A DNA stretch of 64,000 nucleotides from Sympetrum striolatum (Eukaryota > Arthropoda > Insecta > Odonata > Libellulidae), in NCBI GenBank assembly GCA_947579665.1, contig OX388344.1, positions 10,906,346 to 10,970,345 on the forward strand, read 5' to 3'. The notes under the pieces are model-generated. The model did not search any database. It worked only from the letters and a program-made list of their open reading frames with translations, and was not told the origin of the DNA. Positions 9,548-22,357 of the stretch are shown piece by piece; the first letter of the stretch is position 1, and each line of letters starts with the position of its first letter. A program made the translations under genes and the position numbers.

Positions 9548-11864
9548 TTTTTTCGATCATATCCTGGCAAAATCTCGGAAAAAAAGGCCAAATAGAGAAA
9601 AAAAGTTGAAATTTCGGTGAAATTATCCGATTTCAATCCTTTTTTCGATCATATCTTCGTTAAATAATGAAAACCAAGGCAAAACAGACTAGAAAAATTG
9701 AAATTTTGTTAAAAATTATTCTTTTTCGATGCTTTTTTCAATAATTTCTTGTCAAAATCACGAAAAATAAGCAAAAATAGAAGAAAAAAATTGAGAATTT
9801 GGTGAACGTTTCATTTTTCCATGCTTGGTTCCATCATAACCTGGCAAAATCTCGGAAGAAAAGGCCAAATAGAGAAAAAAAGTTGAAATTTCGTTAAAAA
9901 TTATTATTTTTCGATGCTTTTTTCAATCATTTCTTGCCAAAATCACGAAAACAAAGATAAAATAGAGGAAAAAATTGAGAATTCGGTAAGATAATCCGTT
10001 TTCGGTGGTTTTTTCGATCATATCTTAGATAAATCACGAAAACTAACGCAAAGTAGAGTAAAAAAGTTAGAATTTGGTGGACGTTTCATATTTCCATGCT
10101 ATTTTTGATCATATCATTGCAAAATCTCGGAAAAAAAGGCCAAATAGAGAAAAAAGTTGAAAATTTTCGTGAAATTATCCGATTTCAATTCTTTCAATCA
10201 TATCTGGGTGAAATCATGAAAGCTAAGGAAAAATAGGAAAGAAAAATTGAAATTTCATTAAAGATTATTATTTTTCGATACTTTTTTCAATAATTTCTTG
10301 TAAAAATCACGAAAAATAAGCAAAAATAGAGGAAAAAAATTGAGAATTTGGTGAACGTATCATTTTTCCATGCTTTTTTCGATCATATCCTTTCAAAATC
10401 TCGGAAAAAAAGGCCAAATAGAGAAAAAGAATTGAAAATTTTCGTGAAATTATCCGATTTCAATTCTTTTCATTTTTCCATGCTTTTTTCGATCATATCA
10501 AGGCAAAATCTCGGAAAAAAAGGCAAAATATAGAAAAAATGTTGAAATTTCAACGAAATTATCCGATTTCAATTCTTTTTTCGATCATATCTTCTTTAAA
10601 TCATGAAAACCAAGGAAAACAGACTAGAAAAATTGAAATTTCATTAAAAATTATTCTATTTCGATGCTTTTTTCAATCATTTCTTGTCAAAATCACGAAA
10701 ACAAAGATAAAATAGAGGAAAAAAATTGTGAATTCGGTGAACTTTTCATTTTTCCATGCTTTTTTCGATCATATCCTGTCAAAATCTCATAAAAAAAGGC
10801 CAAATAGAGAAAAAAAGTTGAAAATTTTCGTGAAATTATCCGATTTCAATTCTTTTTTCAATCATATCTGGGTGAAATCATGAAAACTAAGGAAAAATAG
10901 GCAAGAAAAATTGAAATTTCATTAAAGATTATTATTTTTCGATGCTTTTTTCAATAATTTCTTGTAAAAATCACGAAAAATAAGCAAAAATAGAGGAAAA
11001 AAATTGAGAATTTGGTGAACGTATCATTTTTCCATGCTTTTTTCGATCATATCCTTTCAAAATCTCGGAAAAAAAGGCCAAATAGAGAAAAAAAGTTAAA
11101 AATTTCGTGAAATTATCCGATTTCAATTCTTTTTTCAATCATATCTGGGTGAAATCATGTAAAATAAGGAAAAATAGGCAAGAAAAATTGAAATTTCATT
11201 AAAAATTATTATTTTTCGATGCTTTTTTCAATAATTTCTTGTCAAAATCACGAAAAAGAAGCCAAAATAGAGGAAAAAATTAAAAATTCGGTGAACTTTT
11301 CATTTTTCCATGCTTTTTTCGAGCATACCATTGCAAAATCTCGGAAAATAGGGCCAAATAGAGAAAAAAAGTTGAAATCTCGGTGAAACTAACCTATTTC
11401 AATTATTTTTTCGATTATATCTTGGTAAAATCATGAAAACAAGGCATAATATAAGAGAAAAATTGAAATTTCGTTAAAAATTATTTATTTCGATGCTTTT
11501 TTCAATAATATCTTGTCAAAATCACGAAAAATAAGCAAAAAATAGATGAAAAAAATTAAGAATTCGGTGAACCTTTCATTTTTCCATGTTTTTTCGATCA
11601 TATCCTGGTAAAATCTCGGAAAAAAAAGCCAAATAGAGAAGAAAAGTTGAAATTTCGGTGTAATTATCCGATTTCAATTCTTTTTTCGATCATTTTTTGT
11701 TAAAATCATGAAAACTAAGGAAAAATAGACGAGAAAAATTTATATTTCATTAAAAATTAGTCATTTTCGATGCTTTTTTCAATCATTTCTTGTCAAAATC
11801 ACGGAAAATAAGCAAAAATGGAGGGAAAAATCGAGAATTCGGTGAACTTTTCATTTTTCCATGC
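9548..11864 (+). repeat. A/B/C trimer tract, copy of the 0.5-3.15 kb tract
   Basis: It follows the order of the left-edge tract: 456-835 aligns at an offset of ~9095, and 1389-3150 at an offset of 8541, without the 554-bp block. Homology ends near 11692. From there it resembles the tract starting near 6690 (CATTTTTTGTTAAAATCATG) until it joins an N leader at 11865. Confidence 0.88.
10381..10490 (+). repeat. 110-bp long monomer, second copy
   Basis: Same structure as 1840-1949, at an offset of 8541. The spacing between GATCATATC boxes is 110 bp, with an extra CATTTTTCCATGC after CAATTCTTTT. Confidence 0.85.
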
Positions 11865-13267
11865 TTTTTTCGATCATACCATCGTAAAATTATGAAAACC
11901 AACGCAAAAACAAACTAGAAAAATTGAAATTTCGTTAAATATTATTCTTTTTCGAAGCTTTTTTCAATAATTTCTTGTCAAAATCACGAAAAATAAGCCA
12001 AAATAGAGGAAAAAAATTGAGAATTTGGTGAACGTTTCATTTTTCCATGCTGTTTATGATCATATCCTGACAAATTTTCGGAAAAAAAGGCCAAATAGAG
12101 AAAAAACGTTCAAATTTCGGTTAAATTATCGGATTTCAATTCTTTTTTCGATCATTTCTGGGTGAAATCATGAAAACAGACGAAAAATAGGTTAGAAAAA
12201 TTGAAATTTTTTAAAAAATTATTCGTTTTCGAAGCTTTTTTTATCATTCCTAGTCAAAATCACGAAAACTAAGGAAAAATAAAGGAAAAAAGTTGAAAGT
12301 TCGGTGAAGTTATCCGTTTTCCATGCTTTTTTCGATCATATCTTAGATAAATCACGAATACTATGGCAAAATAGAGGAGAAAAGTTGAAATTACTGTGAA
12401 ATTATCCGTTTTCGCTACTTTTTTCAATAATATCTTCACAGAATCATGAAAACTTAGGCCAAATAGCGGAAAAAAGTTGAAGTTTCGGTGAAATTATCCG
12501 ATGTTTCTCTTTTTTCGATGATATCTTCACAAAATCATGAAAAATAATGCCAAAAAGAAGAGAAAAGTTCAAATTTCGTAGAAATTGTCCGGTTTCCATA
12601 CTTTTTTCGATCATATTTTGGGAAAAAAACGAAAACTAAGGCAAAATAGAGGAAAAAAGTTGAAATTACTTTGAAATTGTCCGTTGTCGATGCTTTTTGC
12701 GTTCATATCCTGGGTATATCACTAAAACTATGGCAAAATAGAGGAAAAAGGTTGAAATTACGGTGAAACTATCCGTTTTCGATACTTTTTTCGATCATAT
12801 CTGGGTGAAATCATGAAAACTAAGGCAGAATAGACGAGAAAAATTGAAATTTCCTTAAAAATTATTCTTTTTCGATGCTTTTTCCAGAAATTTTTTGTCA
12901 AAATCACGAATACTAGGGCAATATAAAGGAAGTAAGCTGAAATTTCGGTGAAATTGTCCGTTTTCGACGCTTTTTTCGATCATATCTGGGTGAAATCATG
13001 AAAACTAAGGCAGAATAGACGAGAAAAATTGAAATTTCCTTAAAAATTATTCTTTTTCGATGCTTTTTCCAGAAATTTTTTGTCAAAATCACGAAAAATA
13101 AGCAAAAATAGAGGATAAAATTGAGAATTTGGTAAAAAAATCTGTTTTCGATGCGTTTTTCGATCATAACCTATATATTAATCACGAAAACTATGGCAAA
13201 ATAGAGAAAAAAAGATAAAATAGGGGGATAAAATTGAGAATTCGGTGAACTTTTCAATTTTCCATGC
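11865..13267 (+). repeat. N leader plus M module copy 4 (extended, 942 bp)
   Basis: N is at 11865-12325 and M at 12326-13267. Instead of m5-m6-m7 it reads m5, m7, a hybrid that begins as m8 (CCAGAAATTTTTTGTC, ~12888) and becomes m6 (CTAGGGCAATATAAAGG, 12913), then m7, m8 and m9. This is one monomer more than the usual nine. Confidence 0.9.
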
Positions 13268-15753
13268 TTTTTTCGATCATATCCTGGCAAAATCTCGGAA
13301 AAAAGGCCAAATAGAGAACAAAAGTTGAAATTTCGGTGAAATTATCCGATTTCAATTCTTTTTTCGATCATATCTTCGTTAAATCATGAAAACTAAGGCA
13401 AAATAAAAGAGAAAAATTGAAATTTCGTTAAAAATTATTCTTTTTCGATGCTTTTTTCAATCAATTCTTGCAAAAATCACGAAAAATAAGCAAAAATTGA
13501 GGAAAAAAATTGAGATTTTGGTGAACTTTCCATTTTTCCTTGCTTTTTTCGATCATATCCTGGCAAAATCTCGGAAAAAAAGGCCAAATAGAGAAAAAAA
13601 GTTGAAATTTCGGTGAAATCATCCGGTTTCAATTATTTTTTCGATCATATCTTGTTAAAATCATGAAAACTAAGGCAAAATAAAAGAGAAAAATTGAAAT
13701 TTCGTTAAAAATTATTCTTTTTCGATGCTTTTTTCAATCAATTCTTGCAAAAATCACGAAAAATAAGCAAAAATAGAGGAAAAAATTGAGAATTCAGTAA
13801 GATAATCCGTTTTCGATGCTTTTTTCGATCATATCTTAGATAAATCACGAAAACTAAGGCAAAATAGAGGAAAAAAGTTGAGAATTTGGTGGACGTTTCA
13901 TATTTCCATTCTACTTTTGATCATATCATTGTAAAATCTCGGAAAAAAAGGCCAAATAGAGAAAAAAAGTTGAAATTTCGGTGAAATCATCCGATTTCAA
14001 TTATTTTTTCGATCATATCTTGTTAAAATCATGAAAACTAAGGCAAAATAAAAGAGAAAAATTGAAATTTCGTTAAAAATTATTCTTTTTCGATGCTTTT
14101 TTCAATCAATTCTTGCCAAAATCACGAAAAATAAGCAAAAATAGAGGAAAAAACTGAGAATTCAGTAAGATAATCCGTTTTCGATGCTTTTTTCGATCAT
14201 ATCTTAGATAAATCACGAAAACTAAGGCAAAATAGAGGAAAAAAGTTGAGAATTTGGTGGACGATTCATATTTCCATTCTACTTTTGATCATATCATTGT
14301 AAAATCTCGGAAAAAAAGGCCAAATAGAGAAAAAAGTTGAAATTTCGGTGAAATTATCCGATTTAAATTATTTTTTCGATCATATCTTCTTAAAGTCATG
14401 AAAACCGAGGCAAAATAGACGAGAAAAATTGAAATTTCATTAAAAATTATTCTATTTCGATGCTTTTTCCAATCATTTCTTGTCAAAATCACAAAAACTA
14501 AGAGAAAATAGGTGGAAAAAATTGTGAATTCGGTGAACTTTTCATTTTTCCATGCTTTTTTTGGTCATATCCTGGAAAAATAACGGAACCTAGAGCCAAG
14601 TAGAGGAAAAAAGTTGAAATTTCGGTGAAATTATCCGATTTCAATACTTTTTTCGATCATTTTTTGTTAAAATCATGAAAACCAAGGCAAAATAGACTAG
14701 AAAAATTGAAATTTAGTAAAAAATTATTCTTTTTCGATGCCTTTTTAAATAATTTCTTGTCAAAATCACGAAAAATAAGCATAAATAGAGGAAAAAAATT
14801 GAGATTTCGGTGAACTTTCCATTTTTCCATGCTTTTTTCGATCATATCCTGGCAAAATCTCGGAAAAAAAGGCCAAATAGAGAAACAAAGTTGAAATTTC
14901 GGTGAAATTATCCGATTTCAATTCTTTTTTCGATCATATATTGGTAAAATCATGATATCCAAGGCAAAATAGACGAGAAAAATTGAAATTTCGTTAAAAA
15001 TTATTCTTTTTCTATGCTTTTTTCAATAATATCTTGTCAAAAACACGAAAAATAAGTAAAAATAGAAGAAAAAAATTATGAATTCGGTGAACTTTTCATT
15101 TTTCCATTCTTTTTACGATCACATTCTTGCAAAATCTCGGAAAAAAAGGCCAAATAGAGAAAAAAAGTTGAAATTTTGGTAATATTATCCGATTTCAATT
15201 CTTTTTTCGATCATATCTTTTTGAAATCATGAAAACTAAGGCATAATAGACGAGAAATATTGAAATTTCATTAAAAATTATTCTTTTTCGATGCTTTTTT
15301 TAATCAATTTCTTGCCAAATCAAGAAAAATAAGCAAAAATAGAGGAAAATATTGAGAATTCGGTAAAATAATCCGTTTTTGATGCTTATTTCGATCATAT
15401 ATTAGATAAATCACAAAAACTAAGTCAAAATAGAGGAATAAAGTTGAAATTTCCGTGAAATTATTCGATTTCCATTCTTTTTCGATCATATCTTCTTAAA
15501 ATCATGAAAACTAAGGCAAAATAGACGAGAAAAATTGATATTTCATTAAAAATTAGTCTTTTTCGATGCTTTTTTAAAACATTTCTTGTCAAAATCACGG
15601 AAAATAAGCAAAAATGGAGGGAAAAATCGAGAATTCGGTGAACTTTTCATTTTTTCCATGCTTTTTTCGATCATATCTTGGCAGAATCTCGGAAAAAAAG
15701 GCCAAATAGAGAAAAAAAGTTGAAATTTCGGTGAAATAATCCAATTTCAATTC
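13268..15753 (+). repeat. A/B/C tract, ~27 monomers
   Basis: A B monomer reading AAAACTAAGGCAAAATAAAAG occurs at 13388, 13666 and 14034, spacings of 278 and 368 bp (three and four monomers). A variant A monomer with AACGGAACCTAGAGCC lies near 14590. The 13.2-14.7 kb part recurs at 18.5, 25.6, 32.9, 56 and 59.3 kb. No unique sequence is visible. Confidence 0.88.
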
Positions 15754-17063
15754 TTTTTTCGATCATACCATCGTAAAATCATGAAAACCAACGCAAAAAC
15801 AAACTAGAAAAATTGAAATTTCGTTAAATATTATTCTTTTTCGAAGCTTTTTTCAATAATTTCTTGTCAAAATCACGAAAAATAAGCCAAAATAGAGGAA
15901 AAAAATTGAGAATTTGGTGAACGTTTCATTTTTCCATGCTTGGTTCGATCATATCCTAGCAAAATCTCGGAAAAAAAGGTCAAATAGAGAAAAAACGTTC
16001 AAATTTCGGTTAAATTATCAAATTTCAATTCTTTTTTCGATCATTTCTGGGTGAAATCATGAAAACTGACGAAAAATAGGAGAGAAAAATTGAAATTTTT
16101 TAAAAAATGATTCGTTTTCGATGCTTTTTTTATCATTTCTAGTCAAAATCACGGAAACTAAGGAAAAATAAAGGAAAAAAGTTGAAAGTTCGGTGAAGTT
16201 ATCCGTTTTCCATGCTTTTTTCGATCATATCTTAGATAAATCACGAACACTATGACAAAATAGAGGAGAAAAGTTGAAATTACGGTGAAATTATCCGTTT
16301 TCGCTACTTTTTTCAATAATATCTTCACAGAATCATGAAAACATAGGCCAAATAGCGGAAAAAAGTTGAAGTTTCGGTGAAATTATCCGATGTTTCTCTT
16401 TTTTCGATGATATCTTCACAAAATCATGAAAAATAATGCCAAAAAGAAGAGAAAAGTTCAAATTTCGTAGAAATTGTCCGGTTTCCATACTTTTTTCGAT
16501 CATATTTTGGGAAAAAAACGAAAACTAAGGCAAAATAGAGGAAAAAAGTTGAAATTACTTTGAAATTGTCCGTTGTCGATGCTTTTTGCGTTCATATCCT
16601 GGGTATATCACTAAAACTATGGCAAAATAGAGGAAAAAGGTTGAAATTACGGTGAAACTATCCGTTTTCGATACTTTTTTCTATCATTTCTTGTCAAAAT
16701 CACGAATACTAGGGCAATATAAAGGAAGTAAGATGAAATTTCGGTGAAATTGTCCGTTTTCGATGCTTTTTTCGATCATATCTGGGTGAAATCATGAAAA
16801 CTAAGGCAGAATAGACGAGAAAAATTGAAATTTCCTTAAAAATTATTCTTTTTCGATGCTTTTTCCAGAAATTTTTTGTCAAAATCACGAAAAATAAGCA
16901 AAAATAGAGGATAAAATTGAGAATTTGGTAAAAAAATCTGTTTTCGATGCGTTTTTCGATCATAACCTATATATTAATCACGAAAACTATTGCAAAATAG
17001 AGAAAAAAAGATAAAATAGGGGGATAAAATTGAGAATTCGGTGAACTTTTCAATTTTCCATGC
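15754..17063 (+). repeat. N leader plus M module copy 5 (complete)
   Basis: N is at 15754-16215. Its third monomer is the TTGGTTCGATCATATCC type, not the TGTTTATGATCATATCC type. M is at 16216-17063, 848 bp, with all nine monomers in order. m6 is at 16709, and m9 carries the TATATATTAATC allele. This is a reference full-length copy. Confidence 0.9.
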
Positions 17064-17155
17064 TTTTTTCGATCATATCCTGGCAAAATCTCGGAAAAAA
17101 AGGCCAAATAGAGAACAAAAGTTGAAATTTCGGTGAAATCATCCAATTTCAATTC
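17064..17155 (+). repeat. Single A monomer between two N+M blocks
   Basis: One 92-bp A monomer (GATCATATCCTGG, AGAGAACAAAAGTTG) is all that separates M copy 5 from the next N leader. It changes to the N-adjacent variant AAATCATCCAATTTC at about 17140, which marks the join of the 1403-bp duplication. Confidence 0.82.
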
Positions 17156-18465
17156 TTTTTTCGATCATACCATCGTAAAATCATGAAAACCAACGCAAAA
17201 ACAAACTAGAAAAATTGAAATTTCGTTAAATATTATTCTTTTTCGAAGCTTTTTTTTTATAATTTCTTGTCAAAATCACGAAAAATAAGCCAAAATAGAG
17301 GAAAAAAATTGAGAATTTGGTGAACGTGTCATTTTTCCATGCTTGGTTCGATCATATCCTAGCAAAATCTCGGAAAAAAAGGTCAAATAGAGAAAAAACG
17401 TTCAAATTTCGGTTAAATTATCAAATTTCAATTCTTTTTTCGATCATTTCTGGGTGAAATCATGAAAACTGACGAAAAATAGGAGAGAAAAATTGAAATT
17501 TTTTAAAAAATGATTCGTTTTCGATGCTTTTTTTATCATTTCTAGTCAAAATCACGAAAACTAAGGAAAAATAAAGGAAAAAAGTTGAAAGTTCGGTGAA
17601 GTTATCCGTTTTCCATGCTTTTTTCGATCATATCTTAGATAAATCACGAACACTATGACAAAATAGAGGAGAAAAGTTGAAATTACGGTGAAATTATCCG
17701 TTTTCGCTACTTTTTTCAATAATATCTTCACAGAATCATGAAAACTTAGGCCAAATAGCGGAAAAAAGTTGAAGTTTCGGTGAAATTATCCGATGTTTCT
17801 CTTTTTTCGATGATATCTTCACAAAATCATGAAAAATAATGCCAAAAAGAAGAGAAAAGTTCAAATTTCGTAGAAATTGTCCGGTTTCCATACTTTTTTC
17901 GATCATATTTTGGGAAAAAAACGAAAACTAAGGCAAAATAGAGGAAAAAAGTTGAAATTACTTTGAAATTGTCCGTTGTCGATGCTTTTTGCGTTCATAT
18001 CCTGGGTATATCACTAAAACTATGGCAAAATAGAGGAAAAAGGTTGAAATTACGGTGAAACTATCCGTTTTCGATACTTTTTTCTATCATTTCTTGTCAA
18101 AATCACGAATACTAGGGCAATATAAAGGAAGTAAGATGAAATTTCGGTGAAATTGTCCGTTTTCGATGCTTTTTTCGATCATATCTGGGTGAAATCATGA
18201 AAACTAAGGCAGAATAGACGAGAAAAATTGAAATTTCCTTAAAAATTATTCTTTTTCGATGCTTTTTCCAGAAATTTTTTGTCAAAATCACGAAAAATAA
18301 GCAAAAATAGAGGATAAAATTGAGAATTTGGTAAAAAAATCTGTTTTCGATGCGTTTTTCGATCATAACCTATATATTAATCACGAAAACTATTGCAAAA
18401 TAGAGAAAAAAAGATAAAATAGGGGGATAAAATTGAGAATTCGGTGAACTTTTCAATTTTCCATG
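17156..18465 (+). repeat. N leader plus M module copy 6 (complete)
   Basis: N is at 17156-17618 and M at 17619-18465, 847 bp, with m1-m9 complete and m6 at 18112. It is the second half of the 1403-bp tandem duplication and opens the ~7-kb superperiod that continues to 39 kb. Confidence 0.9.
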
Positions 18466-21229
18466 CTTTTTTCGATCATATCCTGGCAAAATCTCGGAAA
18501 AAAGGCCAAATAGAGAACAAAAGTTGAAATTTCGGTGAAATTATCCGATTTCAATTCTTTTTTTGATCATATCTTCGTTAAATCATGAAAACTAAGGCAA
18601 AATAAAAGAGAAAAATTGAAATTTCGTTAAAAATTATTCTTTTTCGATGCTTTTTTCAATCAATTCTTGCAAAAATCACGAAAAATAAGCAAAAATTGAG
18701 GAAAAAAATTGAGATTTCGGTGAACTTTCCATTTTTCCTTGCTTTTTTCGATCATATCCTGGCAAAATCTCGCAAAAAAAGGCCAAATAGAGAAAAAAAG
18801 TTGAAATTTCGGTTAAATCATCCGGTTTCAATTATTTTTTCGATCATATCTTGTTAAAATCATGAAAACTAAGGCAAAATAAAAGAGAAAAATTGAAATT
18901 TCGTTAAAAATTATTCTTTTTCGATGCTTTTTTCAATCAATTCTTGCAAAAATCACGAAAAATAAGCAAAAATAGAGGAAAAAATTGAGAATTCAGTAAG
19001 ATAATCCGTTTTCGATGCTTTTTTCGATCATATCTTAGATAAATCACGAAAACTAAGGCAAAATAGAGGAAAAAAGTTGAGAATTTGGTGGACGTTTCAT
19101 ATTTCCATTCTACTTTTGATCATATCATTGTAAAATCTCGGAAAAAAAGGCCAAATAGAGAAAAAAAGTTGAAATTTCGGTGAAATCATCCGGTTTCAAT
19201 TATTTTTTCGATCATATCTTGTTAAAATCATTAAAACTAAGGCAAAATAAAAGAGAAAAATTGAAATTTCGTTAAAAATTATTCTTTTTCGATGCTTTTT
19301 TCAATCAATTCTTGCCAAAATCACGAAAAATAAGCAAAAATAGAGGAAAAAACTGAGAATTCAGTAAGATAATCCGTTTTCGATGCTTTTTTCGATCATA
19401 TCTTAGATAAATCACGAAAACTAAGGCAAAATAGAGGAAAAAAGTTGAGAATTTGGTGGACGTTTCATATTTCCATTCTACTTTTGATCATATCATTGTA
19501 AACTCTCGGAAAAAAAGGCCAAATAGAGAAAAAAAGTTGAAATTTCGGTGAAATTATCCGATTTAAATTATTTTTTCGATCATATCTTCTTAAAATCATG
19601 AAAACCGAGGCAAAATAGACGAGAAAAATTGAAATTTCATTAAAAATTATTCTATTTCGATGCTTTTTCCAATCATTTCTTGTCAAAATCACAAAAACTA
19701 AGAGAAAATAGGTGGAAAAAATTGTGAATTCGGTGAACTTTTCATTTTTCCATGCTTTTTTTGGTCATATCCTGGCAAAATAACGGAACCTAGAGCCAAG
19801 TAGAGGAAAAAAGTTGAAATTTCGGTGAAATTATCCGATTTCAATTCTTTTTTCGATCATTTTTTGTTAAAATCATGAAAACCAAGGCAAAATAGACTAG
19901 AAAAATTGAAATTTAGTAAAAAATTATTCTTTTTCGATGCCTTTTTAAATAATTTCTTGTCAAAATCACGAAAAATAAGTAAAAATAGATGAAAAAAATT
20001 GAGAATTTGGTGAACGTATCATTTTTCCATGCTTTTTTCGATCATATCCTGTCAAAATCTCGGAAAAAAAGCACAATAGAAAAAAAAAGTTGAAAATTTT
20101 CGTGAAATTATCCGATTTCAATTTTTTTTTCAATCGTACCTGGGTGAAATCATTAAAACTAAGGAAAAATAGACAAGAAAAATTGGAATTTCATTAAAAA
20201 TTATTCTTTTTCGATGCTTTTTTTAATCATTTCTTGTCAAAATCACGAAAAATAAGCTTAAATAGAGGAAAAAAATTGAGATTTCGGTGAACTTTCCATT
20301 TTTCCATGCTTTTTTCGATCATATCCTGGTAAAATCTTGGAAAAAAAGTCAAATAGAGAAACAAAGTTGAAATTTCGGTGAAATTATCCGATTTCAATTC
20401 TTTTTTCGATCATATATTGGTAAAATCATGATATCCAAGGCAAAATAGACGAGAAAAATTGAAATTTCGTTAAAAATTATTCTTTTTCGATGCTTTTTAC
20501 AATAATATCTTGTCAAAAACACGAAAAATAAGTAAAAATAGAAGAAAAAAATTATGAATTCGGTGAACTTTTCATTTTTCCATTCTTTTTTCGATCATAT
20601 TCTTGCAAAATCTCGGAAAAAAAGGCCAAATAGAGAAATAAAGTTGAAATTTTGGTAATATTATCCAATTTCAATTCTTTTTTCGATCATATCTTTTTGA
20701 AATCATGAAAACTAAGGCATAATAGACGAGAAATATTGAAATTTCATTAAAAATTATTCTTTTTCGATGCTTTTTTTAATCAATTTCTTGCCAAATCAAG
20801 AAAAATAAGCAAAAATAGAGGAAAATATTGAGAATTCGGTAAAATAATCCGTTTTTGATGCTTATTTCAATCATATATTAGATAAATCACAAAAACTAAG
20901 GCAAAATAGAGGAATAAAGTTGAAATTTCCGTGAAATTATTCGATTTCCATTCTTTTTCGATCATATCTTCTTAAAATCATGAAAACTAAGGCAAAATAG
21001 ACGGGCAAAATTGATATTTCATTAAAAATTAGTCTTTTTCGATGCTTTTTTCAATCATTTCTTGTCAAAATCACGGAAAATAAGCAAAAATGGAGGGAAA
21101 AATCGAGACTTCGGTGAACTTTTAATTTTTTCCATGCTTTTTTCGATCATATCTTGGCAGAATCTCGGAAAAAAAGGCCAAATAGAGAAAAAAAGTTGAA
21201 ATTTCGGTGAAATAATCCAATTTCAATTC
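18466..21229 (+). repeat. A/B/C tract, ~30 monomers
   Basis: The order is the same as 13268-15753 and 25592-28079, including the A variant with AACGGAACCTAGAGCC near 19785. Private changes include CTCGCAAAAAAAGG near 18770 and AAATCATTAAAACTAAGG near 19230. No gene or non-satellite sequence was seen. Confidence 0.88.
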
Positions 21230-22357
21230 TTTTTTCGATCATACAATCGTAAAATCATGAAAACCAACGCAAAAACAAACTAGAAAAATTGAAATTTCGT
21301 TAAATATTATTCTTTTTCGAAGCTTTTTTCAATAATTTCTTGTCAAAATCACGAAAAATAAGCCAAAATAGAGGAAAAAAATTGAGAATTTGGTGAACTT
21401 TTCATTTTTCCATGCTGTTTATGATCATATCCTGACAAAGTTTCGGAAAAAAAGGCCAAATAGAGAAAAAACGTTCAAATTTCGGTTAAATTATCAGATT
21501 TCAATTCTTTTTTCGATCATTTCTGGGTGAAATCATGAAAACAGACGAAAAATAGGCGAGAAAAAATGAAATTTTTTTAAAAATTATTCGTTTTCGATGC
21601 TTTCATTTATCATTTCTAATCAAAATCACGAATACTTAGGAAAAATGAAGGAAAAAAGTTGAAAGTTCGTTGAAGTTATCCGTTTTCCATGCTTCTTTCG
21701 ATCATATCTTAGATAAATCACGAATACTATGACAAAATAGAGGAGAAAAGTTGAAATTACGGTGAAATTATCCGTTTTCGCTACTTTTTTCAATAATATC
21801 TTCACAGGATCATGAAAACTTAGGCCAAATAGCGGAAAAAAGTTGAAATTAATTTGAAATTGTCCGTTGTCGATGCTTTTTGCGTTCATATCTTGGGTAT
21901 ATCATTAAAACTATTGCAAAATAGAGGAAAAAGGTTGAAATTACGGTGAAACTATCCGTTTTCGATACTTTTTTCTATCATTTCTTGTCAAAATCACGAA
22001 TACTAGGGCAATATAAAGGAAGTAAGATGAAATTTCGGTGAAATTGTCCGTTTTCGATGCTTTTTTCGATCATATCTGGGTGAAATCATGAAAACTAAGG
22101 CAGAATAGACGAGAAAAATAGAAATTTCCTTAAAAATTATTCATTTTCGATGCTTTTTCCAGAAATTTTTTGTCAAAATCACGAAAAATAAGCAAAAATA
22201 GAGGATAAAATTGAGAATTTGGTAAAATAATCTGTTTTCGATGCGTTTTTCGATCATAACCTATATATAAATCACAAAAACTATGGCAAATTAGAGAAAA
22301 AAAGATAAAATAGGGGGATAAAATTGAGAATTCGGTGAACTTTTCATTTTTCCATGC
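21230..22357 (+). repeat. N leader plus M module copy 7 (short form)
   Basis: N is at 21230-21692 and M at 21693-22357, 665 bp. It has the m2/m4 hybrid with CAGGATCATG and TTGAAATTAATTTG, shared exactly with copy 2, which suggests common descent. m6 is at 22003. Confidence 0.9.

Larger units (their letters stand above)
15738..18540 (+). repeat. Tandem duplication, period 1403 bp
   Basis: Two adjacent copies of an N+M+A unit meet near 17140. Matching landmarks are 1403 bp apart: m1 starts at 16216 and 17619, CTAGGGCAAT at 16709 and 17  112 plus 1000 (18112). The length fits fifteen monomers including one 113-bp m9. Few differences were seen, including a longer T-run near 17247 in copy two. 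Confidence 0.88.
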
